A stretch of 64,000 bases of DNA. Origin: Acidobacteriota bacterium (lineage in GTDB: Bacteria; Acidobacteriota; Terriglobia; Terriglobales; Acidobacteriaceae). The notes under the pieces are model-generated. The model saw only the letters and a list, made by a program, of their open reading frames with translations, did not search any database and was not told where the DNA came from. The position numbers and the translations under genes are program-made. Within the stretch, counting starts at the first letter, position 1. Each line of letters starts with the position of its first letter. Location of the stretch: NCBI GenBank assembly GCA_021816455.1, contig JAKAXU010000011.1:1-64000 (forward strand), given 5' to 3'. Below are positions 55,246 through 64,000 of this stretch, piece after piece.

Positions 55246-56988
55246 ATGCGGGTGCGGAGTGGCCTACCCGTGCGGTACACTCCCATTGTTATGAAATCCT
55301 TGCAGCTTTTGCCGTCCCGACTTTTGTCGTTGACCGTCCTGTCTATGCTGATCGCAGTCTCCTCGAACCCGCTCCTAGCCCGCGCAGCGTCGGACACAGC
55401 CCCCGATGCCTCACCGGACGCGACGCTCGCCTACATTCACCGGACGTGGGACACGCTGACGCGTTCGATGACTGATTGCCACTCGTTGGTGGACAGCAAG
55501 GTGACGACGCATCCGGTGCTGTATCTGCCGGCGAATTTCACGCCTCCGGCATCGGTTTTGCAGACTGCCCGGCATTGCGGCGTGACGATCCACATGCTGC
55601 CACGGCGGATTGAGAAGCTGGGTGATGTGATGCCGGAGGAGATTGGCGAGAACGGGCTGCTTTATCTGCCCAATCCGTACATCGTCCCCGGCGGACGCTT
55701 CAATGAGATGTACGGCTGGGACAGCTACTTCATCATTCTGGGCTTGATTGCCGACCATCGTGCAACGATGGCACGCAATATGGTGGAGAATTTCTTCTTT
55801 GAGATCGAGCACTATGGCGCGACGCTCAACGCGAATCGTACTTATTATCTGACTCGCTCGCAGGCACCATTTCTGACGTCGATGATCCGAGCCGTCTATG
55901 AGGATCCATCTGCCTTTTCCGACAGGGCCGAGGCGGATGCGTGGCTGGCGCACGCCTACGCAATGGCGGAGAAAGATCACTCGACGTGGATACGACCGGA
56001 GCACCGGGCGGGGAATACGGGTCTGACGCGGTATTACGACTACGGCAGCGGCCCGGTGCCGGAGATGGCTGATGACAGCACGTATTATCCGGACGTCATT
56101 CGCTGGCTGCTGGCGCATCCGGGGGAGAATCATGGATTTCTGGAGAAGTCGGTTGAGCATCCGGACGCGGCGGAGATTGAACGACTGAAGCAGACCAGTT
56201 GCGACATCACGCGCTCGGCAGTCTGCGCCAACGCAGTGGTCAACGGCTATCGGCTGACGCGGGATTTCTACGAAGGAGACCGCGCGATGCGTGAGTCGGG
56301 CTTCGATCCGAGCTTTCGTTTTGAAGCGTTCTCTGGAGCGACGCATCATTACGCGCCGGTATGTCTGAACAGCCTGCTTTTCCGGTATGAGGAAGACCTG
56401 GCGCACTTTGCGCATCTGCTGGGTAAGCCTCAGGATGCGCGGCGGTGGACGGAGATGGCCAATCGCCGCCGGATCGACATGAACCGGTTCCTGTGGCGGG
56501 CCGACGAGGGAGTCTTTGCCGATTACGATTTCCTGCACAATCGTCCTTCGCATTACGCCTACATCTCTTGGTTCTATCCGCTGTGGGCCGGGGTGGCGAC
56601 GCGCGCGCAGGCGAGCAGCATTGTGCAGCATCTGAGCGCGGTGGAACGGCCAGGCGGACTATCGATGAGCGCTACCAACACGGGCCTGCAATGGGATGAC
56701 CCGTTTGGCTGGGCGCCGACCAACTGGGTCGCGGTCGCGGGGCTGGATGCCGCCGGATACCACGCGGACGCGCTTCGCATTGCGCGAAAGTTCACGCTGA
56801 CGATCGATAACGGCTTTGCGCGGGATAGGACCATTCGGGAAAAGTACAATGTCGTGGCAGGCAACTCCGCCGTACACGTGCGGACCGGTTACAAATCAAA
56901 TGAGGTTGGTTTCGGGTGGAGCAATGCGGTTTATCTGAAGATGACCCAGATGCTGAATGCGCAGGCAGCGAAACGCGCGACGGAGTGA
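55246..56988 (+). CDS. treA: Secreted trehalase (GH37)
   Basis: Trehalase hydrolyses trehalose to two glucose molecules, here in the periplasm. The 580-aa protein carries a hydrophobic export segment (LLSLTVLSMLIAVSSNPLLA). Both GH37 signatures are present in recognisable form: PGGRFNEMYGWDSYF and QWDDPFGWAPTNW. The catalytic Asp would lie near the YDYGSGPVPEM/RAGNTGLTRYY region and the Glu near the C-terminal SNEVGFGWSNAV. I used the ATG at 55246 (AGGGA 9 nt upstream); the ATG at 55291 is an alternative start with a shorter n-region. It precedes an MFS gene by 160 bp. Confidence 0.93.
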   Translation: MRVRSGLPVRYTPIVMKSLQLLPSRLLSLTVLSMLIAVSSNPLLARAASDTAPDASPDATLAYIHRTWDTLTRSMTDCHSLVDSKVTTHPVLYLPANFTPPASVLQTARHCGVTIHMLPRRIEKLGDVMPEEIGENGLLYLPNPYIVPGGRFNEMYGWDSYFIILGLIADHRATMARNMVENFFFEIEHYGATLNANRTYYLTRSQAPFLTSMIRAVYEDPSAFSDRAEADAWLAHAYAMAEKDHSTWIRPEHRAGNTGLTRYYDYGSGPVPEMADDSTYYPDVIRWLLAHPGENHGFLEKSVEHPDAAEIERLKQTSCDITRSAVCANAVVNGYRLTRDFYEGDRAMRESGFDPSFRFEAFSGATHHYAPVCLNSLLFRYEEDLAHFAHLLGKPQDARRWTEMANRRRIDMNRFLWRADEGVFADYDFLHNRPSHYAYISWFYPLWAGVATRAQASSIVQHLSAVERPGGLSMSATNTGLQWDDPFGWAPTNWVAVAGLDAAGYHADALRIARKFTLTIDNGFARDRTIREKYNVVAGNSAVHVRTGYKSNEVGFGWSNAVYLKMTQMLNAQAAKRATE

Positions 56989-57148
56989 GGACGGGGTTGG
57001 AATTCCTGCGTCCTGCACGCCGCTTCTGCATCTATCGGAGAGAAGCTTTCCATGGAAGGTAGCACGGCGGGAACGGGTATCGGGAGAGCGCCTGGCAGCA
57101 TGAATTTTCGCAGTCCGCAAGCTAGATTTTCAGCCGACAGGAGCGTTC

Positions 57149-58774
57149 ATGGCGGAGTCGACCGCAGCGGCCGATTCAAAGATTCAGCCGACACCGGAGG
57201 AGATTCACGACAATCGCTGGAAGCCGCGTTTCAATCCATGGGTGGTGGCTTTCACGGTTACGCTGGCCACCTTCATGGAGGCGCTGGACTCCTCGATTGC
57301 CAACGTTGCGTTGCCGCACATCGCCGGTGCACTGGGCGCCAGTTACGACGAGGCCACGTGGGTGCTGACCTCATATCTGGTCTCGAACGCCATCGTGCTT
57401 CCGATCAGTGGTTGGATTGCCAATCGCTACGGACGCAAGCGCTTTTACATGTGGTGTGTTGCGCTGTTCACAGTGTTTTCGCTTTGTTGCGGTTTTGCGA
57501 ATTCGCTGTTCATGCTTGTCTTCTTCCGCATTATTCAGGGTGCGGCCGGAGGTGGACTGCAGCCGAGCGAGCGCTCGATTCTGGCCGATACTTTTCCGCC
57601 GGAAAAGCGCAGTGTTGCCTTTGCGCTGTATGGGATGGCCGTGGTGGTGGCACCGGCGATCGGCCCAACGATCGGCGGATGGATCACCGACAACTACTCC
57701 TGGCGCTGGATTTTCTTTCTCAACATTCCGGTCGGATTACTTTCGCTGTTCCTGAGCGCGCGCATCGTCGAGGATCCGCCTTATCTGAAGCGAATGCGCA
57801 AGAAGGTGGGTACGGTCGATGGCTTCGGCCTGGGGCTGCTTGCTCTCACCATCGGCGCATTGCAGATCATGCTCGATAAGGGACAGGAAAACGACTGGTT
57901 CGGCTCCGGCCTGATTATTGCCTGCGCTACCATTGCAGCCGTCGGCTTCATTGCCTTTGTGTGGCGGGAACTCACGACCGAGCATCCGATTCTCGATCTT
58001 CGGCTGTACAAAAATCCAACCTTCGCCACCACGCAGTTTGTCATGCTTGTGATCGGAGCGACGCTATATGCGACGACCGTGATGATCCCGCAGTTTCTGC
58101 AGGAGGTGATGGGTTACACGGCAACGCAGGCCGGAGCTGTGCTTTCACTGGGCGGACTGGTGCTGATCGTCCTGTTGCCGATCGTGGGATTCATCGGGCA
58201 GAAGGTCGATCCGCGGGCAATGATCTGTTTCGGGTTCGCGATGGTCTCTTTCGGCGTCTATCGCATCTCGGACCTTTATCTGGGGATCGGTTTCTGGACG
58301 GCAGCAAGCTGGCGCGTGATTATGGTGCTCGGGATGCCGTTTCTCTTTGTGCCGATCAGCGTGATGTCGTTTGTCGGCGTTCCGCGCGAAAAGAACAACG
58401 AGGTCTCTGGTTTGACGGCTCTGGCGCGGAATATCGGCGGCAGCCTTGGCATCTCGTTCATCAGCACGATGCTGGTACGCCGCGCACAGGTGCATCAGCA
58501 ATACCTGGCTGCGCACGTTACGCCGTCGTCCTCGCTTTATCAGTCGATGCGAGGCGGGCTGGTGGGCACGCTGCAAAGCAAGGGTTATTCGGCGGCGGGA
58601 GCGGCGACGCACGCGGCTGGTCGGATATATGAATCGATGGTGCAGCAGGCTCAGATTCTCGCCTACATCGACACCATCCACATGCTGGTGGTGGTAACGG
58701 TATGCCTGATTCCCATCGCCTATCTGATGAAAAAGCCGGGCGCGCGACCGAAGGAAGCAATTCCGATCGAGTAG
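57149..58774 (+). CDS. DHA2-family MFS efflux transporter (EmrB/QacA type)
   Basis: This 541-aa 14-TM drug/proton antiporter has the DHA2 motif set: ATFMEALDSSIANVALPHIAG in TM1, the motif A-like GWIANRYGRKRFYMW, and motif C GMAVVVAPAIGPTIGGWITD. The C-terminal half includes PLxGFIGQKVDPRAM. AGGAG lies 5 nt before the ATG. EmrB-type pumps usually work with an EmrA adaptor, but none is adjacent. The substrate is unknown; toxic hydrophobic compounds are the typical class. Confidence 0.94.
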   Translation: MAESTAAADSKIQPTPEEIHDNRWKPRFNPWVVAFTVTLATFMEALDSSIANVALPHIAGALGASYDEATWVLTSYLVSNAIVLPISGWIANRYGRKRFYMWCVALFTVFSLCCGFANSLFMLVFFRIIQGAAGGGLQPSERSILADTFPPEKRSVAFALYGMAVVVAPAIGPTIGGWITDNYSWRWIFFLNIPVGLLSLFLSARIVEDPPYLKRMRKKVGTVDGFGLGLLALTIGALQIMLDKGQENDWFGSGLIIACATIAAVGFIAFVWRELTTEHPILDLRLYKNPTFATTQFVMLVIGATLYATTVMIPQFLQEVMGYTATQAGAVLSLGGLVLIVLLPIVGFIGQKVDPRAMICFGFAMVSFGVYRISDLYLGIGFWTAASWRVIMVLGMPFLFVPISVMSFVGVPREKNNEVSGLTALARNIGGSLGISFISTMLVRRAQVHQQYLAAHVTPSSSLYQSMRGGLVGTLQSKGYSAAGAATHAAGRIYESMVQQAQILAYIDTIHMLVVVTVCLIPIAYLMKKPGARPKEAIPIE

Positions 58775-58809
58775 CCGCCGGATGAACCGGCGGCGGATAT
58801 TTCCAGCCT

Positions 58810-61530
58810 TTACCAGCCCAGAGTCACGGTCATCGTCTGCCAGCCGCTGCCCGACTGGAATGCTGCGTGAAGCCTTGTTTCGCCATCGTCGACCGCTTCC
58901 AGCGTCGCGGTTCCAGCGCCGCTCTGTGAGGTGATGCGCGGATGCACCGGCTGATGGACTACGAGCATGTAATCGGCCTGAGTGGCAGCAGGTGCTTCGA
59001 GCGTCAGACGAAGAGACTGTCCCAGCGACTCGGCGGCGAGGACGCGCGGAGCCGACGAGCGCGCGCCTGCCTCGGGCAGCTCGAAGACAGGATCGACCAG
59101 TTCGATGGCGGGTAGGGGAATTTGCAGGGAAGCAGAGTGGTCGTTGCTCCGCACTGGCCTGGCACCAGGCAGATCGCTGCGCAGAGCGAGGAGCGGTTGG
59201 TTATCCGCGGCGTGCGCGTCGGTCTCACGTGCTGTTACACGCAAGCCATCCGGCAGGCGCTTAAATTCGACGCGTACGCGGCGCGAGCCAAGGTGCAGAT
59301 TTTCGACTGTGAGCCGAGGCCAGTTTGCGGGCAGATGCGGATCGACGGTGAGTGTGGAGTGGGCAGCGTCGGGCGTGATGCCGAGCATGCCGCGCAGCAC
59401 CGGCTCGACGACCATCGCGCTCGACCAGAGTTGGTGGCTTGTTGAGCGGCCAAAGGGAACGTAGGTGTCGCCAGAGAGTAGCTCGGTGACCGCGCCGAGG
59501 TCCGAGGCCCAGGTGAGATGCACATTCTGCATCAGCATCTGCTCGCCCGCCAGGGGCTGTCCGCCGCGATATTCAGCCATTGCGGCCCATCCGGTGAAGA
59601 GCGGCCAGACCGAACCCTGGTGATAACTCATGCCATCAAAGATCGGTTCGTCCGAGGCGACATCGCGCAATCCCCAGTCGGTTTCGAGCGTGTGCGCGGC
59701 AAACTCCCGGAGACAGGAGGCGGAGTGCGCGAGCGGAGCGGCGGGGTCGGCCGCCGAAGTGCGATCCCACCAGGCCACCGAAGCATAGACGGTGCGTGTG
59801 CGATCCGGCTTGCCGTCCATCCCGTGGCTGAAGTCGTAACAGCCCTTGTCAGCGTCCGCATACTCCCGCTCGATTGTGACGTGAATTTTGGCGGCGCGCG
59901 CGGCAGCGCTGGCCGCTTCGGAGTGGCCGCCAAGCGCGGCAGCCAGATCGCTGTAGGCCATGCTGGCTTCTTCATCCAGCAGCGCCAGATAGACCTCCTG
60001 ATGCGGCATTCCGCCGGGCCAGCTCTCGACCCAGCCAGTGCCCTGGGAGTTGTCGTAGATGCCGTCATGGTCGGTGTCGGAAGTGGGTGCGGTCTCGAAG
60101 GCCCAGGCCTTTTCGATCACGCTGCGGTGGGCACGCACCCAGTCGAGATCGCCGGAGCTGCGCAGATAATCGCGTACCGCGAGCAGAAAGAGCGGCGTCG
60201 CGTCTGCTGCGGCGTACATATAAGGGAAGCTGCGCCAGTGGACGTCGGGATCATAGGCGGTCTGCGAATACTCGTGCATGATCTTGCCGTCGGCTCGCTG
60301 GCGCGCGGCGAGAAAATCCAGCTCGCTGCGCGTGAGGGCGAAGTCGCCCATCGCGTCCACGGCATAGAGGGTATAGAGCGCATCGCGACCGAAGAACCAC
60401 CCGAAACCGGGCCGCGCCGAGTCGCCACTTTCGTAGTAGCCGGCGACCAGGGCAGTTTCTCCCGAGCCGGGAATTGCGTCGTAGCCATGCGCCCGGAGCT
60501 GCTCGATGGAAACCTCGGCCCAGCGGAAGGCGCGATTGAGTGTCGGGTCCGGCGTATCGATGCGCGGGGCATCGTCAAGCATGGTTTTGTACTCCGCCTG
60601 CTCGGCGGCGTAGAGGGCGGGGATGCGGGCATTCAGCTCTGCCAGCGTCTTTCCAAGTGCCGCGTCGGTGGCCGTCGCCTGGGTTGCGCCGACGGCCATC
60701 AGCAGCGGGAAGTATTTGTCTCCGTCGCGCTTCGGATCGTAGTGCAGTTTGAATTCGAGCGGATGCACCTGCGGCCGCTCCTGATAGGGAGCCATCACGC
60801 CAGGCTCCGCGCCGGGAATCGCGACCGCACCGGCAAGATCGGGATAGTCCATGTGCAGGACGTAGTAGCCGTCGGCGCCAGTGGCGGAGCTGTGCGCAAC
60901 CCACTCCGCCGATGGAATGCCGTCATTGCGCTTGGGCCACATCCAGCGCATCTCCGGCGTGAAGCGGAAGGTCAGGTCGACCGGATGCCGGGCATCCACC
61001 TGAAAGAGCACGACTGGGCCGGTCGCCGGATATTGACCGGCATCGCTGTCGACCGGCTGATTCGGCGAAAACATGATCTGCCGCAGCGTGAAGCCAATAT
61101 GCGCATAGGTGATGACCGTGTGGTCCGGATGCACCTGAATGGATGCAGCCTGCTCGTTGACGTTGATGGGAACAGGATAGCCCGCGATCTCCGCAGTGAT
61201 GGCCAGGTGGCTGAGCAGTTTGACGGGCAGGATCCAAGCCTCAAAGGAGCCGGCCTCGCGCCCTACGAGCATGCCGCGCTTGCCGGCGACGGTGAAAGGC
61301 TGATGCGCGCCTACGGGGCGGCGGATCATCAACGCATCTGCTTTTGCTGTCGCGTTGAAAGTTCCAGAAGGCGAAAGCGGAAAAGCATCGAGCGGATGCA
61401 GGCGCTGTGCCCCAAGTGCGGGCACAATGCAGAGCAGGATCAGGCACGTAAGCGTCTTCCAGACAGGAACGGCGCACCGGACGGAAAGGCTCACAGGACG
61501 GAAACAGGGAAGAAACGCAAAGTCATTCAC
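58810..61530 (-). CDS. Secreted six-hairpin glycoside hydrolase (MGH1/GH63-like)
   Basis: This 906-aa exported protein has a signal segment (LTCLILLCIVPALGAQ), an N-terminal beta-sandwich of about 250 residues, and an (alpha/alpha)6-barrel catalytic region of about 430 residues. Motifs include FGWFFGRDALYTLYAVDAMGD, GTGWVESWPGG and DGMSYHQGSVWPLFTGWAAMAEY, typical of amylo-alpha-1,6-glucosidase and GH63/MGH1-like enzymes; acidic residues in GRDAL and W-E-S are candidate catalysts. A C-terminal beta domain follows. It probably trims oligosaccharides outside the cell. It is convergent with the MFS gene. No strong ribosome site precedes the ATG. Confidence 0.85.
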   Translation of the reverse strand: MNDFAFLPCFRPVSLSVRCAVPVWKTLTCLILLCIVPALGAQRLHPLDAFPLSPSGTFNATAKADALMIRRPVGAHQPFTVAGKRGMLVGREAGSFEAWILPVKLLSHLAITAEIAGYPVPINVNEQAASIQVHPDHTVITYAHIGFTLRQIMFSPNQPVDSDAGQYPATGPVVLFQVDARHPVDLTFRFTPEMRWMWPKRNDGIPSAEWVAHSSATGADGYYVLHMDYPDLAGAVAIPGAEPGVMAPYQERPQVHPLEFKLHYDPKRDGDKYFPLLMAVGATQATATDAALGKTLAELNARIPALYAAEQAEYKTMLDDAPRIDTPDPTLNRAFRWAEVSIEQLRAHGYDAIPGSGETALVAGYYESGDSARPGFGWFFGRDALYTLYAVDAMGDFALTRSELDFLAARQRADGKIMHEYSQTAYDPDVHWRSFPYMYAAADATPLFLLAVRDYLRSSGDLDWVRAHRSVIEKAWAFETAPTSDTDHDGIYDNSQGTGWVESWPGGMPHQEVYLALLDEEASMAYSDLAAALGGHSEAASAAARAAKIHVTIEREYADADKGCYDFSHGMDGKPDRTRTVYASVAWWDRTSAADPAAPLAHSASCLREFAAHTLETDWGLRDVASDEPIFDGMSYHQGSVWPLFTGWAAMAEYRGGQPLAGEQMLMQNVHLTWASDLGAVTELLSGDTYVPFGRSTSHQLWSSAMVVEPVLRGMLGITPDAAHSTLTVDPHLPANWPRLTVENLHLGSRRVRVEFKRLPDGLRVTARETDAHAADNQPLLALRSDLPGARPVRSNDHSASLQIPLPAIELVDPVFELPEAGARSSAPRVLAAESLGQSLRLTLEAPAATQADYMLVVHQPVHPRITSQSGAGTATLEAVDDGETRLHAAFQSGSGWQTMTVTLGW

Positions 61531-61611
61531 GCCGTACAGTGTAGTTCACCGGAGGGGTGGGCACGGCAATCCCGGTAGAGTTTTGAGGGGCGAGTCCTGA
61601 AGGCCGACAGA

Positions 61612-62727
61612 CTACGGCAGGGTCTGGACCTCGATGGAGAGGACGGGTGGGAGATTTTCCGCGATCGCCTGCCAGTGGTCGCCGCCGTCCGGGGAGACGT
61701 AGACCTGTCCGCCGGTGGTGCCGAAGTAGATGCCGCAGTCGTCCAGGGTATCGACGGCCATGGCGTCGCGGAGAACATTGACGTAGCAGTTGGCCTGGGG
61801 CAGGCCGTGGATGAGCGGCTCCCATTCGTTGCCGCCGGAGCGGCTGCGGTAGACGCGCAACTGGCCGTCGAGCGGAAAGTGTTCGGAGTCGCTTTTGATG
61901 GGGACGACATAGAGGGTTTCGGGCTGGTGAGCGTGAACGTCGATGACGAAACCGAAGTCGGTGGGCAGGTTGCCGCTGATCTCGGTCCAGTTGTCGCCGG
62001 CGTCGTCGGAGCGCATGACGTCCCAGTGCTTCTGCATGAAGAGGGTGTCTGGCCGCGAGGGGTGCATGGCGATGTGGTGGACGCAGTGGCCAATCTCGGC
62101 GGTGGGGTTGGGGATGTACCGGGAGTGGAGGCCGCGGTTGATGGGCTTCCAGGATTGGCCGGCATCGTCGGAGCGAAAGGCTCCGGCGGCGGAGATGGCG
62201 ATGACGATGCGCTGCGGGTTGGACGGATGGAGAAGGATCGTGTGCAGACACATGCCGCCAGCGCCGGGCTGCCAGGCGGGGCCGGTGCCGTGTTTGCGCA
62301 GGCCAGCAAGCTCCTGCCAGCTTTGGCCTCCGTCTGCAGAGTGAAAGAGCGCGGCGTCCTCGGCTCCGGCGTATACGGAGTCCGGATCGGTGAGGGATGG
62401 TTCGAGGTGCCAGACGCGCTTGAACTCCCATGGGTGGGCAGTGCCGTCGTACCACTGATGGGTTCCGGCGTCACCGTCGTAGAGAAAGGTGTTGCCAATC
62501 GGGGACCAGGTGAGGCCGCCGTTGTCGGAGCGTTGCATGGTCTGGCCGAACCAGGAAGAGCATTGCGAGGCGTAGATACGGTTGGGGTCGGCGGGCGAGC
62601 CTTTGAGGTGGAAGATCTCCCAGCCGGGAAAGTGCGGTCCGGCGATGGTCCAGTCGCGGCGTGCTCCGTCAGCAGCGAGGAGAAATGCACCTTTGCGAGT
62701 ACCGACGAGAACGCGAACCTTGCTCAT
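61612..62727 (-). CDS. BNR/Asp-box beta-propeller protein
   Basis: This 371-aa protein has five or more Asp-box (BNR) motifs of the S-x-D-x-G-x-x-W type: [32 protein letters not shown] and SPDGGDHW. They are regularly spaced as in sialidase or VPS10-like beta-propellers. The catalytic Arg triad of true sialidases is not evident. It lacks a signal peptide (starts [16 protein letters not shown]), so it is probably cytoplasmic. Its function is unknown. Confidence 0.88.
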   Translation of the reverse strand: MSKVRVLVGTRKGAFLLAADGARRDWTIAGPHFPGWEIFHLKGSPADPNRIYASQCSSWFGQTMQRSDNGGLTWSPIGNTFLYDGDAGTHQWYDGTAHPWEFKRVWHLEPSLTDPDSVYAGAEDAALFHSADGGQSWQELAGLRKHGTGPAWQPGAGGMCLHTILLHPSNPQRIVIAISAAGAFRSDDAGQSWKPINRGLHSRYIPNPTAEIGHCVHHIAMHPSRPDTLFMQKHWDVMRSDDAGDNWTEISGNLPTDFGFVIDVHAHQPETLYVVPIKSDSEHFPLDGQLRVYRSRSGGNEWEPLIHGLPQANCYVNVLRDAMAVDTLDDCGIYFGTTGGQVYVSPDGGDHWQAIAENLPPVLSIEVQTLP

Positions 62728-62855
62728 GACGTCTCCTGAGTCTCTGAAGGGGTTTTCAGCAATTTACCCGAGAGCGTGGAAAGATGCAAAGAAGACAAGG
62801 CGAAAAGGCCATGCTGGGCAACGGCAACGGGGTGAAGGCAGCGAAGGGCGAAGTG

Positions 62856-63980
62856 TCAGTGAGTAGGTGGAGAGGCGTTGGAGGGATTACCCGACGGGCG
62901 TTCCGTGGGGAAGTAGCCGGTGCGGGTGCGCACGAAGAGTTTGCCGTGGCCCTTGGCCTGGGCGGTAACGGAGATACGTCGGAAGCCGGGAATGTTGCTG
63001 GGCGTGGTGGAGTGGTAGCCGAGGGTGTACTGGCTGCGGATGTCGCGGGCGACCTCGGCGGCGATTTCATCGACATCGGCAAGCGATCCAGGAAAGTAGG
63101 CGATGCCGCCGGTTTCGTCGGAGAGCATCTCGAGAGCGCGCCGGGCGTGATGGACCTCCGAGCGCGACATCTCGTCGCCGAAGAGCAGTCCGATGGAGTA
63201 GATGACTGGGCCGGAAAGCTGCTGGACGCGTCGGATGGTCTGTTCGAGGTTCAGCGTGGAGGCGTTGTCTTCACCGTCGGTGATGAGGATGATGACCTGC
63301 TTGGGATTCTTTCCGTCGCTGGCGAGCTTGTCGGCGGAGGCGACGACGGCGTCGTAGAGCGCGGTGCCGCCGCGGGCTTCAATGTGCGAGAGACCCTGGC
63401 GTAGTTTGGCGACACTGGAGGTGAAGTCCTGATCGATGTAGGCTTCGTCGGCGAAGTTGACGACGAAGGCCTCGTCCCTGGGATTGGAGGCTTCGATGAG
63501 GTCGAGGGCGGCTTTGTTGACAGCCGGGCGCTTCTTGTACATGGAGCCGGAGTTGTCGACGATGACGCCGATGGAGACGGGCACATCGGCATGCTGGAAG
63601 CTGATGAGCGTCTGCGGCTTGTTATCTTCCAGAATGCGGAAGTCACCTTTTTTGAGGTTCGGAACGATGCGCCCTTTGCCGTCGATGACGGTGACGTTGA
63701 GCGAGACCTCTTCGACGTTTTGTTGCAGGAGGAAGCCGGAGCCGGAGCGGGTGACCTGTTGGGTGCGATTTGTCGGTGCGGCGGCGTGGGATTCATCGGG
63801 CGAGCGCACGGGATCGGTATCGGTGGAGGGCGCGGCAGCAGCTTGCTGCGCATGCAGGACGGGCGAGACGGCGCAGACGGCTGCAAGCCCGCAGAGGATG
63901 AGAAGAACGAACAGTGGAGTTCGCCAAGCGAAATGCGGAGTGCGAGATGGGTGTGTGCGGCGGATCGTGATCGGTCTCAT
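62856..63980 (-). CDS. VWFA-related domain protein (Acidobacterial type)
   Basis: This 374-aa exported protein has a signal/membrane segment (LFVLLILCGLAAVCAVSPVLHA), then a short N-terminal beta region, NVTVIDGKGRIVPNLKKGDF, which matches the VWFA-related Acidobacterial domain pattern. A von Willebrand A domain follows with the MIDAS motif DNSGSM at about residue 142 and ITDGEDNAS later. Proteins of this sort are abundant in Acidobacteriota and bind other proteins through a metal ion; their partners are not known. The start codon lies 20 bases from the window edge, so the upstream context is missing. Confidence 0.9.
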   Translation of the reverse strand: MRPITIRRTHPSRTPHFAWRTPLFVLLILCGLAAVCAVSPVLHAQQAAAAPSTDTDPVRSPDESHAAAPTNRTQQVTRSGSGFLLQQNVEEVSLNVTVIDGKGRIVPNLKKGDFRILEDNKPQTLISFQHADVPVSIGVIVDNSGSMYKKRPAVNKAALDLIEASNPRDEAFVVNFADEAYIDQDFTSSVAKLRQGLSHIEARGGTALYDAVVASADKLASDGKNPKQVIILITDGEDNASTLNLEQTIRRVQQLSGPVIYSIGLLFGDEMSRSEVHHARRALEMLSDETGGIAYFPGSLADVDEIAAEVARDIRSQYTLGYHSTTPSNIPGFRRISVTAQAKGHGKLFVRTRTGYFPTERPSGNPSNASPPTH

Positions 63981-64000
63981 CGAAAACCTGAAGTGCAGCA

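Overview
The window is about 60% G+C, densely coded on both strands, and shows no rRNA, tRNA, insertion sequence, prophage or CRISPR array. The gene set suggests an aerobic heterotroph of the phylum Acidobacteriota, probably class Terriglobia. This is inferred from a VWFA-related protein of the Acidobacterial type, a carboxypeptidase-regulatory-like envelope protein, a DUF6677-like membrane protein, a membrane-anchored protein of a kind seen in Acidobacteria, a B12-dependent ribonucleotide reductase and many secreted repeat proteins. No 16S rRNA is present, so the genus is not fixed.

Layout. 0.2-9.6 kb: a HAD-UbiA fusion, then a tripartite-type RND efflux operon (adaptor plus two 1047-aa pumps, MdtABC-like, with no outer-membrane channel). 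9.8-15.2 kb: secreted M20-type peptidase, tsaD, CCA-adding enzyme family protein and a YhiN-type flavoprotein. 15.2-19.2 kb: glycerol locus, with glpK-glpF divergent from glpD. 19.3-25.3 kb: nrdJ behind a promoter with tandem NrdR-box-like sites, a secreted alpha-carbonic anhydrase, and metK with a strong terminator. 25.5-28.2 kb: RodZ-like HTH membrane protein, FG-GAP/VCBS protein and a DUF971 protein. 28.3-34.1 kb: surface-glycan style group (three glycosyltransferases, an acyltransferase, an APC permease). 34.2-40.4 kb: inositol-phosphatase family protein, rbfA, nrnA, a GT39 membrane glycosyltransferase, a GNAT protein and two small coupled membrane proteins. 40.5-47.7 kb: amidase and cysS, an envelope protein followed by the 3' scrap of a lost RND pump gene, a dNTPase, and an orphan sugar-binding lipoprotein. 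47.7-54.6 kb: a large TPR protein, purH, a rhomboid protease, an XRE regulator with an operator-like inverted repeat, and a membrane-anchored regulator-like protein. 55.2-64.0 kb: secreted trehalase, DHA2-type MFS exporter, a secreted six-hairpin glycosidase, a BNR-repeat protein and a VWA protein.

How the genes work together. Three themes recur: export (RND and MFS pumps), carbon acquisition (glycerol uptake, phosphorylation and oxidation; extracellular trehalose and oligosaccharide cleavage) and envelope glycan building. Housekeeping genes (tsaD, cca, metK, cysS, purH, rbfA, nrnA, dgt, nrdJ) are scattered singly among them. No clear new defence or biosynthetic system is visible. The less expected signals are mostly regulatory or relict: the NrdR-type nrdJ promoter, an 11-bp tandem repeat upstream of the GNAT gene, an operator-like repeat at the XRE gene, a possible structured RNA near 55 kb, a C7 tract at the start codon of a glycosyltransferase, and the RND gene remnant at 45.1 kb.
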